DNA of 12,432 bases from an uncultured Coriobacteriaceae bacterium (GTDB taxonomy: Bacteria; Actinomycetota; Coriobacteriia; Coriobacteriales; QAMH01). The notes under the pieces were generated by a model. That model had not been told where the DNA came from, did no database searches, and saw only the letters and a list, made by a program, of their open reading frames with translations. The position numbers were made by a program, and so were the translations under genes. The stretch lies in NCBI GenBank assembly GCA_902783925.1, contig CACZSV010000171.1, positions 1-12,432 on the forward strand, in the 5' to 3' direction. Positions 6,771 to 12,432 of the stretch are shown here, in pieces (position 1 is the first letter of the stretch; every line of letters begins with the position of its first letter).

Positions 6771-6844
6771 CGAACAAAGGGGCCATGCCCTTTCTCGCAA
6801 GCGTTTTTCGGGGCGTTGGGCTTGCGTCCGACGCCCCTTGTTCG
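6771..6844 (+). terminator. Structured terminator region after the VTC cluster
   Basis: The core intrinsic-type hairpin pairs GGGGCGTTGG (6810-6819) with CCGACGCCCC (6828-6837) over ten positions with one G-T wobble and an 8-nt loop, and then comes TTGTTC. Two other pairings compete with it. CGAACAAAGGGGC (6771-6783) matches GCCCCTTGTTCG (6833-6844) with one bulged A, and CGCAAGC (6796-6802) is exactly complementary to the loop sequence GCTTGCG (6820-6826). A small AAAGGG/CCCTTT hairpin (6776-6793) sits inside. The T run is modest. Confidence 0.65.
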
Positions 6845-6934
6845 GCCATCTCGGAAGGCACCTCTTTACTCGTGACAACGGAGAGGATGATGTACCATAC
6901 GGGTCAAACACAAGCCGCATCTACGGAGGGTACT

Positions 6935-7918
6935 ATGAAACTGCTGGTCATCGGTAACGAAGAACGTACGAGGAAGTATCTTCCCGATCTGCCCATCACC
7001 CGCGAAGTGGATATTGTAGTGGCAGAGCGCGGTTCATCGAACGAGGAGATACTCGCCTTGGCACCCGATGCAGATTTCATCTTGGCAGATGCCATCGCTC
7101 CTGTCGATGCGGAGCTCATCGAGCATATGCCCAATCTCAAGCTCATCCATTCCGAAGGCGTCGGCTTCAATCTCTTCAATTGCGAGAGTGCGCGTGCGCG
7201 CGGCATCTATGTATGCAATAACCGCGGCGTGAACGCAATTGCAGTTGCCGAGCAGACGCTTCTTCTCATGCTGGGACTCTGCAAGCACGTCTGCGCTGGA
7301 GACAAAGCGGTTCGTGCGGGAAAGCAGATCAACATGAAAGAATCGCTCATGGTGAGTGGTATCGAGGAAATTTACGGTTCGACCATCGGGCTCGTCGGCT
7401 TTGGAGATATCGCCCGCGAAGTCGCCGTGCGCGCTCATGCGTTTGGTGCACGCGTGTTCTACAACAAGCGAACGCCGCTGAGCCCAGAAGACGAAGATCG
7501 GTTTAACGCGCGCTACCTTTCTGTAGACGAAATGCTTGCATGCAGCGATTTTGTGAGCATCCACGTCCCTGTCACTCCGCAGACGACGGGCATGGTCGAT
7601 GCGGAGTTCTTTGCGAAGATGAAAGACGGAGCCTATCTCATCAATACCGCACGTGGCGAGATCGTCGATAACGACGCCTGCGTGAAAGCCCTCGCAAGCG
7701 GCAAGATTGCCGGAGCAGGTTTCGATACGCTCGCCCCAGAACCCGTGCAAGCGGATAATCCGCTTCTCAACTTGCCGGAAGACCTGCAGGAGAAAGTGCT
7801 GTTCTCGCCGCATATAGGTGGGGTGACGACCAATATGTTCAAACGCGCGCATACCATGGCGTGGGAGAACATAGCGCGTGTCGCCAACGGAGAAGCGCCG
7901 ATCAATATCGTGTCATAG
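6935..7918 (+). CDS. D-2-hydroxyacid dehydrogenase family protein (NAD-dependent)
   Basis: The ATG at 6935 follows GGAGGG (6925-6930) at ideal spacing and gives 327 residues. An in-frame ATG at 6887 would add 16 residues but directly abuts its purine-rich site, so it is less likely. The Rossmann motif is GLVGFGDIA (152-160), which conforms to GxGxxA. The catalytic trio is Arg240 (in TARGE, 238-242), Glu269 (in APEP, 267-270) and His293 (in SPHIGG, 291-296), all in the usual order and spacing. The enzyme should interconvert a 2-keto acid and a D-2-hydroxy acid with NAD(H). The substrate cannot be named: phosphoglycerate, lactate, glyoxylate and isocaproate enzymes share these motifs. It stands alone between the VTC-cluster terminator and a convergent gene. 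Confidence 0.9.
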   Translation: MKLLVIGNEERTRKYLPDLPITREVDIVVAERGSSNEEILALAPDADFILADAIAPVDAELIEHMPNLKLIHSEGVGFNLFNCESARARGIYVCNNRGVNAIAVAEQTLLLMLGLCKHVCAGDKAVRAGKQINMKESLMVSGIEEIYGSTIGLVGFGDIAREVAVRAHAFGARVFYNKRTPLSPEDEDRFNARYLSVDEMLACSDFVSIHVPVTPQTTGMVDAEFFAKMKDGAYLINTARGEIVDNDACVKALASGKIAGAGFDTLAPEPVQADNPLLNLPEDLQEKVLFSPHIGGVTTNMFKRAHTMAWENIARVANGEAPINIVS

Positions 7919-7939
7919 AGGAATCGCAGCTCGACTGCG

Positions 7940-7968
7940 GGTGAGTCGGCATGACAGGACGACTCATC
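7940..7968. terminator. Hairpin between convergent genes
   Basis: GGTGAGTCG (7940-7948) pairs with CGACTCATC (7960-7968), nine positions with one G-T wobble and an 11-nt loop. It sits between the stops of the dehydrogenase gene (7918) and the minus-strand lysozyme gene (7976). Neither side has a T run, so any bidirectional terminator role is tentative. Confidence 0.4.
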
Positions 7969-7975
7969 AGTCAGG

Positions 7976-8869
7976 CTATTGCTGTTCCTTGTGGACGTTT
8001 TTGTAGGCATTGAGCCATTTCTGGGCATGGGTCGGTGTGCCTTTGGCTCCTTCGGGCATGACGGTATCTGAGTATTCCCGCGCCAGATCGACGGTATAAG
8101 CGCGGATGCCACGGTTCTTGCACCATGCAAACCAGCCATCTGCGCCAAAGTTGTATCCCTGGATGACAAGCTGAATCTCCGTCGTGTCTTCGGGCGTGAA
8201 TTCCCCGAGGTAGCTCTTCCAGAGTTCGAGATTTTGCTTGAATTCCATGACGCCAGCGTATATCGATGCTTCGGGTGTTTGGGCGGCGACAGCATGTTCG
8301 GGCCAGCCCTCGGTGACAATCCAGCCGTATGCTCCTTCAGCAGCTTGCATAATGTCACCTTCGACGCCCATAACACTATTGACGCCTTCTTTGCCCCCGG
8401 ATTCGATGACTATGGCGGCGAGCAAGCAATCGGTCCATTGGGGGTCGAGCCCGCAGTCGTTGCAGGCCTCGGTCACAAATGGGCGCCACTGCTCGGTCGC
8501 GGCGTACTTCGAGCTATCGTTTTGGAACACGACGGCCACGCCGCCCAAAACGGTGATGATTGCGACAATGCCAATCACGCCGATGATACGCCATACAAGA
8601 CCCTGACGGGGGTGCTTTACCCGTTTGAGATTGCGGCTGTTGATGGCGCTTTTGCGCTTGACCTGCTTTTGCGCGGCGGCTTTGACCGAGCTGCGTTTGC
8701 CGCGTATGGAGCCGTTTGTCGCCTTGCCGCGCTGGGAAGCGGCCCTTCTGTGTTGTTGGCTAGTTGAGCGCGTAGATGAACCGCGCGCGTTACTGCGTGC
8801 ACGCTGGCGGCTTGTTGTTTGCCGATTACCCTGTGTTCGTGTGCGGTTCGAGCTGCTGCTACGGTTCAT
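7976..8869 (-). CDS. Membrane-anchored CwlT-like lysozyme
   Basis: The 297-residue product has three parts. Residues 1-90 are Ser/Arg/Lys/Gln-rich, strongly basic and probably disordered in the cytoplasm. Residues about 92-115 form one membrane helix. The rest (about 122-297) is an extracellular domain of the CwlT-type Lysozyme_like family. AAIVIESGGK (151-160) carries the probable catalytic Glu156, then GDIMQAAEGAYG (171-182) aligns with the family's MQSSES.G block, TPEASIYAGVMEF (198-210) with its DPEESI..GV.yF block, and IQGYNFGADGWF (236-247) with its YNFG block. The predicted activity is cleavage of glycan strands in peptidoglycan. The ATG is preceded immediately by an in-frame TAG and a poor ribosome binding site. 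Translation may be coupled to the upstream gene, whose stop is 19 nt away. No conjugation genes are nearby, so a housekeeping wall-remodelling role is more likely than transfer. Confidence 0.82.
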   Translation of the reverse strand: MNRSSSSNRTRTQGNRQTTSRQRARSNARGSSTRSTSQQHRRAASQRGKATNGSIRGKRSSVKAAAQKQVKRKSAINSRNLKRVKHPRQGLVWRIIGVIGIVAIITVLGGVAVVFQNDSSKYAATEQWRPFVTEACNDCGLDPQWTDCLLAAIVIESGGKEGVNSVMGVEGDIMQAAEGAYGWIVTEGWPEHAVAAQTPEASIYAGVMEFKQNLELWKSYLGEFTPEDTTEIQLVIQGYNFGADGWFAWCKNRGIRAYTVDLAREYSDTVMPEGAKGTPTHAQKWLNAYKNVHKEQQ

Positions 8870-8888
8870 CTACGTTCTGGTCGGGTTT

Positions 8889-9191
8889 TTATGCCTCGGG
8901 TTTTTCGGAAGCGTAGAAAGTTGCCTCGTCAAAAACCTCTTCTATGCGTTTGCCATCTATAAAAGGAAGAGCCAGAAACTCGTTTACCGTGGGAACGAGC
9001 TCGCTCGCATCGACGTAATGGCCTTTCTCATTGAGCTGCGTCGTGTCCTGAGCACGCCAATAGTGCTCGTTGACATCCGTGAGATAGTACGTAGCTCCGT
9101 TGACATCCATGTACACGGAATGCTTCATGCGCATGTACGTCGAAAGATCGTCGTATGTGATGTCGAGTGGCTCCTGCGCTTTCATACCCAT
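8889..9191 (-). CDS. Small protein of unknown function upstream of the lysozyme gene
   Basis: I choose the ATG at 9191 because AGGAG (9199-9203) lies 7 nt before it, giving 100 residues. A longer frame would begin at 9248 but has no support. The protein is soluble and acidic, without a signal peptide or membrane helix. It is rich in aromatic residues, with a run containing YMRMKHSVYMDVNGATYYL near 18-36 and HYWRAQD near 42-48, and it ends in an acidic, alpha-helical stretch. I do not recognise a family. It is transcribed with the lysozyme gene, 19 nt upstream of it, so it may act in wall turnover or regulate its partner, but this rests only on position. Confidence 0.7.
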   Translation of the reverse strand: MGMKAQEPLDITYDDLSTYMRMKHSVYMDVNGATYYLTDVNEHYWRAQDTTQLNEKGHYVDASELVPTVNEFLALPFIDGKRIEEVFDEATFYASEKPEA

Positions 9192-9323
9192 GGCTGTTCT
9201 CCTTTTGTTCGATTCGAGGCGCTTACGATTTCTCGTCGACCCCAGCACCTCTTATGAATCCCCTTGAAGACATAATAGCAACGGCCTGTTCGTGTGAGTA
9301 GGTCTTGCCCTGTTTTGGTCGAT

Positions 9324-10529
9324 TTATTCTCCGTTCAGATGTGAGATGAGCTCGGCTTCCGGTTTTGTCGCGAAAAACGACGAGGGGTAGCTAGACGAGG
9401 TCGATCTGCCGATAGTCACATGCTCCCCGTTTTTGTAGATCTCGCCCAACGCATATACTTGATAGTTCAGCGGAACGACGTCTTCGACGATGCGGTAGCC
9501 TCTGAACTGGCTCTGTGGAGTAACGGGAATGTTTTGCCCAGAGGAAGCGGATGAGGCAAGCGAGCCGAGCAGCGCGCCAAGCCCCATGCCCAAGAGAACG
9601 TCACTGGCATCTGAGCCTTTTCCGCTACCCCAATAGTTTCCGCGGGGGCCGCCGATGTTGCCCATATTGCCCATGCCGCCGAGGAAGCTGCCGAGATTAC
9701 CGTAGTTTCCAAAATCGAAATCGCCCATGCCGCCGCCCATGCCGCCATGCCTTGGACCGTCGTGATGATGCCCGCCATGGTCATGATCTGAAAAGGCGAT
9801 ATTGGAAGGCGCATGCTTCGTTGCGTTGCTGCCTGTAAAGGCCTCGATATCGCTCGTGGACAGCGAACCGATACCGGCGTATGCATAATCAGGCTGCGGA
9901 GTGAAGCCGCGAAACACCTTGCGCATGCGCTCTGCCCAGCTACGAAGCTCTCCCACAATCGCGTATGCGTTTGCCGGTCCGCTCGATGTGCCGTTAGCCG
10001 AGGCATCGAGCATTTTGGCAAACTCGGAACCAGGACCTTCTATACGGTTGGCGGAGTTGACAAGGATGACGTTATCGCCGAACGAGGCGAGGTCGACATA
10101 CACGGGCTTTTCGCTCGAGCCGTCGTTGAAGTAAAACGGTTCGATGGACTTCTCGTGAGCGATGAGTGTCTCGGTTTCCTGCCCTCCGACGTTCTCTACC
10201 CTAAAGCAGCGCAAGTCGTAATAAGCGACCTCCCGCTTGCTATACGGCGCCGTCACCGAGCTCGTGGGCTGCGTTGCGCCAACAAGCTCGGTGTACTGGC
10301 GATACGTTGGAGATGTTTTTCCCAGCTCCTCGAGAATGGAAATCGCGTCGACAACGCGCGAGGTCTGCATGGACTTCATATCTTCGGCAATTTGCGCCTT
10401 GGCTGCCGAAGAGCGCGAAGTCGAAGTGCTTTGCGTCGAGCCGCCCTGATGGCTGCGCATCGAGCGGAAAATCGCGAATAAAACGATAACGACGATTACG
10501 ACAATGCCAAGCAATGCAATGTCATCCAT
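9324..10529 (-). CDS. Membrane protein with split GIDE domain and His/Gly/Met-rich insert
   Basis: The 401-residue protein begins with a membrane helix (about 5-21) and a Ser/Thr-rich linker. A first part of a GIDE (MULAN-type, beside-a-membrane) domain follows at about 91-155, with APYSKREVAYYD (94-105) and the FNDGSS..PVYVDL strand pair (134-147). A second part at about 344-399 has YRIVEDVVPLNYQVYALGEI (345-364) and ends the protein. Between them lies an insert of about 185 residues. This contains a His/Gly-rich block (248-262), a Gly/Met/Asn-rich block (262-305) and a glycine-spaced hydrophobic helix (about 309-325). No RING finger is present, so the eukaryotic E3-ligase label often given to this family should not be applied. 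AAGGGGG (10536-10542) precedes the ATG. It lies 45 nt downstream of pspA and is probably co-transcribed, which suggests a role in membrane stress. Confidence 0.78.
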   Translation of the reverse strand: MDDIALLGIVVIVVIVLFAIFRSMRSHQGGSTQSTSTSRSSAAKAQIAEDMKSMQTSRVVDAISILEELGKTSPTYRQYTELVGATQPTSSVTAPYSKREVAYYDLRCFRVENVGGQETETLIAHEKSIEPFYFNDGSSEKPVYVDLASFGDNVILVNSANRIEGPGSEFAKMLDASANGTSSGPANAYAIVGELRSWAERMRKVFRGFTPQPDYAYAGIGSLSTSDIEAFTGSNATKHAPSNIAFSDHDHGGHHHDGPRHGGMGGGMGDFDFGNYGNLGSFLGGMGNMGNIGGPRGNYWGSGKGSDASDVLLGMGLGALLGSLASSASSGQNIPVTPQSQFRGYRIVEDVVPLNYQVYALGEIYKNGEHVTIGRSTSSSYPSSFFATKPEAELISHLNGE

Positions 10530-10574
10530 GGCGTTCCCCCTTGGGCTTGAGCTGGGTGAATAACGAGCTTGTTG

Positions 10575-11240
10575 CTACATGCCGAGCTCGGCTTTGAGGC
10601 GTGCCATCTCGTCGTTGACGGCGGCTTCATGCTCGAGCTTTTTGAACGAGTCGTCGGTCTCGATGTCGATTTGATTCAGCTCGGTAAAGGCTTCTGCAGT
10701 GCCCTCTTTTTCCGCGATCTTGCGTTCCATGGCGTCGAGCTTTGCAAATGCGGAGTCGACGCTCGTGGTGCTGACGGAAGTGGCGGCCTTGGTCATCGCG
10801 TCCGCGACTTTGGACCGAGCGATGAGAACGTTCTGGCGGCTGCGAGCCTCTTCGAGCTTGATCTTGAGGCCCTGAACCTGCTCTTTGAGCTTGTCGACCT
10901 GTGCGGACATCTGATCATAGGATTCCTGCAGCCCCGCGACCTGCTGGTCGATACCGACCTTGGCGTCGAGAGCTTTCTTGGCGAGCACTTCGTTGCCGGC
11001 CTTGAGGGCGAGCTTTGCCTTGTCGTTCCAGTCGGCAGATTCCGCCATAGCGTCTGCGAGTTCCTTGGCGGCGACTTTCTGCGAGCCCATGGCCTGGCCA
11101 AGAGCACGGGTGGCCTCGTCGACTTGCTCTTCCATCTCGATGATGAGCTGCTTCACCATCTTTTCCGGATCTTCAGCCTTGTCGATAAGGTCGTTGATGT
11201 TTGCCTTCAGGATGTCAGAGATGCGTGCAAAAATTGCCAT
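10575..11240 (-). CDS. pspA: PspA/IM30 family membrane-stress protein
   Basis: The 221-residue protein is almost entirely alpha-helical coiled coil, with the PspA/Vipp1 N-terminus MAIFARISDILKANINDLID (1-20). The diagnostic EDPEKMVKQLIIEMEEQV comes at about 23-40, and a long heptad-rich hairpin runs to about 150. ESCRT-III-like PspA proteins polymerise on the cytoplasmic face of the membrane and protect or repair it under stress. The length is normal for the family. An AGAAAGGG element 7 nt before the ATG supports the start. No phage-shock regulators (PspF, PspBC) are adjacent. Its partner here is the downstream GIDE-domain membrane protein. Confidence 0.95.
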   Translation of the reverse strand: MAIFARISDILKANINDLIDKAEDPEKMVKQLIIEMEEQVDEATRALGQAMGSQKVAAKELADAMAESADWNDKAKLALKAGNEVLAKKALDAKVGIDQQVAGLQESYDQMSAQVDKLKEQVQGLKIKLEEARSRQNVLIARSKVADAMTKAATSVSTTSVDSAFAKLDAMERKIAEKEGTAEAFTELNQIDIETDDSFKKLEHEAAVNDEMARLKAELGM

Positions 11241-11273
11241 GATAGTGCCCTTTCTACTGGATACACATGGTCG

Positions 11274-11286
11274 CCGGATGATCCGG
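11274..11286. promoter_or_regulatory. Palindrome upstream of pspA
   Basis: CCGGAT-G-ATCCGG is a perfect palindrome with 6-bp arms, 33 nt before the pspA start codon. GGATAC occurs as a direct repeat on either side (11259-11264 and 11302-11307). It could be an operator or a 5'-UTR hairpin. No sigma-54 site is recognisable. Confidence 0.35.
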
Positions 11287-11360
11287 TGCCGCTTGGCAAC
11301 AGGATACCTTAGTTTGCCTGAATACGTCTGAAATTGAACGAGGAGAGCACAGAAATAATC

Positions 11361-11390
11361 AGCCGCGGCGTGCTGTGCATCGCCGCGGCT
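11361..11390 (-). terminator. Terminator hairpin of the lipoprotein gene
   Basis: AGCCGCGGCG (11361-11370) and CGCCGCGGCT (11381-11390) are perfect 10-bp GC-rich arms around a 10-nt loop. On the minus strand the stem lies 27 nt past the lipoprotein stop codon and is followed by GATTATTTC. It also separates that gene from pspA. Confidence 0.8.
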
Positions 11391-11417
11391 CGTGTGGCGC
11401 GTTGCCGATGGTGATTC

Positions 11418-12017
11418 TTACTGAGTGCTCGCAGAGGTGGTGAACTTTGAGATCTGCGTGAGGATGTCGACAATTTCGGTGGAGGAGCATTCGGTCATCG
11501 TGGCCTTGCCATAGGTGTTGCCCATGTCGAAGGTCAGGGTGCCGTCTTCGTTCGCGATGACGGCAAAGGTCATGGAATTGCCGGTCGTCTCATCTTTAAT
11601 GGTGACCAAGCCGCTTTCGCTCACCGAGGCCGGGCCAATGAAGCTTGCCGCACGCTGCGTTTCGGGCTCGACAAAAGCGAGTATGGAATTCTGGCCTGCT
11701 TGCGCGCCTGCGTAGTACACGCCTTCGCCTGCCTGCGAGCTGCCTTTATAGAATTCGCTCATGCTCGCAACCGCCTGCTCGAAGACCGAGCGAACCTCGT
11801 TTTCGGACATGTCGGAAAGCGAAACGGCCGAGGAGGATGCGCTCGAGGAGGCCTCGGTCGATGCGCTGGAAGACTCCGTTGCGGCCGATGAACTCGTCGA
11901 AGATGCAGAGGCAGAAGCCGAAGATGACGACGATCCACCGCCGCATGCGGTGAGCATGAGGGTGGCAAAGACCATGCACGAAACGAGTGCGGCAGCGATG
12001 ATATTGGTTCGTTTCAC
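11418..12017 (-). CDS. Ser-rich lipoprotein of unknown function
   Basis: I choose the GTG at 12017, read as Met-Lys-Arg-Thr, because AGAGAGG (12025-12031) lies 7 nt before it. This gives 199 residues. The frame stays open upstream to 12203, but that part has no signal-peptide logic and no ribosome binding site. A type II signal peptide ends in the lipobox LTAC with Cys25. A Ser/Ala/Glu linker (about 29-66) follows. The globular part (about 67-199) is a mixed alpha/beta domain with a strand-rich second half and no recognised family. I expect an exposed lipoprotein anchored on the outer face of the membrane. It is monocistronic, with its own terminator. Confidence 0.82.
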   Translation of the reverse strand: MKRTNIIAAALVSCMVFATLMLTACGGGSSSSSASASASSTSSSAATESSSASTEASSSASSSAVSLSDMSENEVRSVFEQAVASMSEFYKGSSQAGEGVYYAGAQAGQNSILAFVEPETQRAASFIGPASVSESGLVTIKDETTGNSMTFAVIANEDGTLTFDMGNTYGKATMTECSSTEIVDILTQISKFTTSASTQ

Positions 12018-12086
12018 GAGTACACCTCTCTGTCGGTTTTGATATGCGAAAACTCTACCACAGTTGCGTGCGCAAGATACTTGGTA

Positions 12087-12162
12087 AATAACGCGCACGA
12101 ATCGGGATTTGCATGCACAAATAAGAAAAAAATCTTTAGTTTCACAAGTCGTGCGCGTTATT
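12087..12162. repeat. Perfect 14-bp inverted repeat around a 48-bp core
   Basis: AATAACGCGCACGA (12087-12100) and its exact complement TCGTGCGCGTTATT (12149-12162) enclose 48 bp that include an A-tract (about 12125-12131). The element lies upstream of the minus-strand lipoprotein gene, where its promoter should be. A smaller palindrome TTGCG-TG-CGCAA (12064-12075) lies beside it. It may be a pair of operator sites, a small mobile element or an invertible segment. Confidence 0.7.
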
Positions 12163-12183
12163 GAGGTTTCTTGCAAAGAAGCC

Positions 12184-12243
12184 GTGAGGGAGTTGTTCTC
12201 CACTTTGTGAGGGAGCAGTGCAAAAACGAATGATTCTTCATTC
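12184..12243 (+). promoter_or_regulatory. Possible control region of the truncated right-end gene
   Basis: GTGAGGGAG occurs twice in direct orientation (12184-12192 and 12207-12215), 23 bp apart or about two helical turns. A palindrome GAATGA-TTCT-TCATTC follows at 12228-12243. These are plausible binding sites for a regulator of the plus-strand gene beginning near 12299, but no clear -35/-10 pair is visible. Confidence 0.3.
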
Positions 12244-12298
12244 TGGTCTGGCTATGAGAGTAGAATACCGATATGTTCAATGAATAAGGAGCAATGTT

Positions 12299-12432
12299 CT
12301 GAGTTTTACGTTAAACATCCTCGAACACGAATTGGAGTCGTTCGGCCAGGTGGTGCGGACGTATCGGGGTAATCCCACGCTGGGAGAGGTGCGTCATTAT
12401 CTGAACGCAGTTACCTCGAAAGGGCCTGCGAC
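12299..12432 (+). CDS. Truncated gene at the right edge, probable CTG start
   Basis: An open frame runs off the window. Its first residues after the initiator read SFTLNILEHELESFGQVV, then RTYRGNPTLGEVRHYLNAV, which look like a real amphipathic helical protein. The frame has an in-frame TGA at 12281 and offers no ATG, GTG or TTG before residue 11. CTG at 12299 lies exactly 7 nt after AAGGAG (12286-12291), so it is the best initiator. An ATG at 12294 is in another frame and terminates after two codons. I do not recognise the family from the 44 residues visible. Confidence 0.6.
   Translation, partial: MSFTLNILEHELESFGQVVRTYRGNPTLGEVRHYLNAVTSKGPA

Noticed and set aside
6629..6934. N-terminal extension of the dehydrogenase gene to 6629
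   Set aside because: It overlaps the end of the beta-helix lipoprotein gene and crosses the terminator hairpins. The ATG at 6935 has a good ribosome binding site and begins directly with the first Rossmann-like strand.
7034..7852. 272-codon minus-strand frame opposite the dehydrogenase gene
   Set aside because: The plus-strand frame carries the Rossmann motif and the catalytic Arg, Glu and His. The antisense product has no recognisable features.
9813..11312. Plus-strand frames opposite the GIDE and PspA genes (9813-10481 and 10569-11312)
   Set aside because: Both are shadows of well-supported minus-strand genes and lack family motifs.
12018..12203. N-terminal extension of the lipoprotein to 12203
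   Set aside because: It would place 62 residues before the signal peptide and run through the 14-bp inverted repeat. The GTG at 12017 has a well-placed ribosome binding site.

Overview
The window reads like a chromosomal segment from a moderately high-GC Gram-positive bacterium, most probably a member of the Coriobacteriia (Eggerthellaceae or a close relative). This is inferred from three things: codon and GC character, lipobox lipoproteins with long Ser-rich linkers, and Arg-rich cytoplasmic tails on single-pass membrane proteins. Nothing here fixes the genus. I see no rRNA, tRNA, CRISPR array, insertion sequence or phage gene.

Left end (1-1734). A truncated array of 23-bp tandem repeats touches the left edge and stops just short of a minus-strand acyl-ACP thioesterase gene (97-840). 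Then comes a 295-bp spacer with a nested inverted-repeat element (880-971). An AT-rich patch precedes a short orphan DinJ/RelB-type antitoxin (1136-1330) with no toxin beside it. The following 404 bp carry no convincing gene but do hold a REP-like hairpin (1569-1603).

Plus-strand block (1735-7918). First is a large Arg-rich, single-pass membrane protein whose outer domain looks like a transglutaminase fold that has lost its catalytic Cys. It is followed by three tightly placed genes that form the most interesting unit: a soluble VTC-type polyphosphate-polymerase-like protein (3276-4109), a multi-pass DUF4956 membrane protein (4169-4870), and a Cthe_2159-type beta-helix carbohydrate-binding lipoprotein (4873-6762). 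Together they suggest a cytoplasmic polymerase-like enzyme, a membrane partner and a surface polymer-binding protein. The unit ends in a structured terminator region. A D-2-hydroxyacid dehydrogenase gene follows (6935-7918).

Minus-strand block (7976-12017). A membrane-anchored CwlT-like lysozyme lies downstream of a 100-residue protein of unknown function. Next is a PspA/IM30 gene followed by a membrane protein with a split GIDE domain and a His/Gly/Met-rich insert, probably a membrane-stress pair. Last is a Ser-rich lipoprotein gene with a strong terminator hairpin.

Right end (12018-12432). A 281-bp intergenic region holds a perfect 14-bp inverted repeat around a 48-bp core. After it begins a truncated plus-strand gene whose only plausible initiation codon is CTG.
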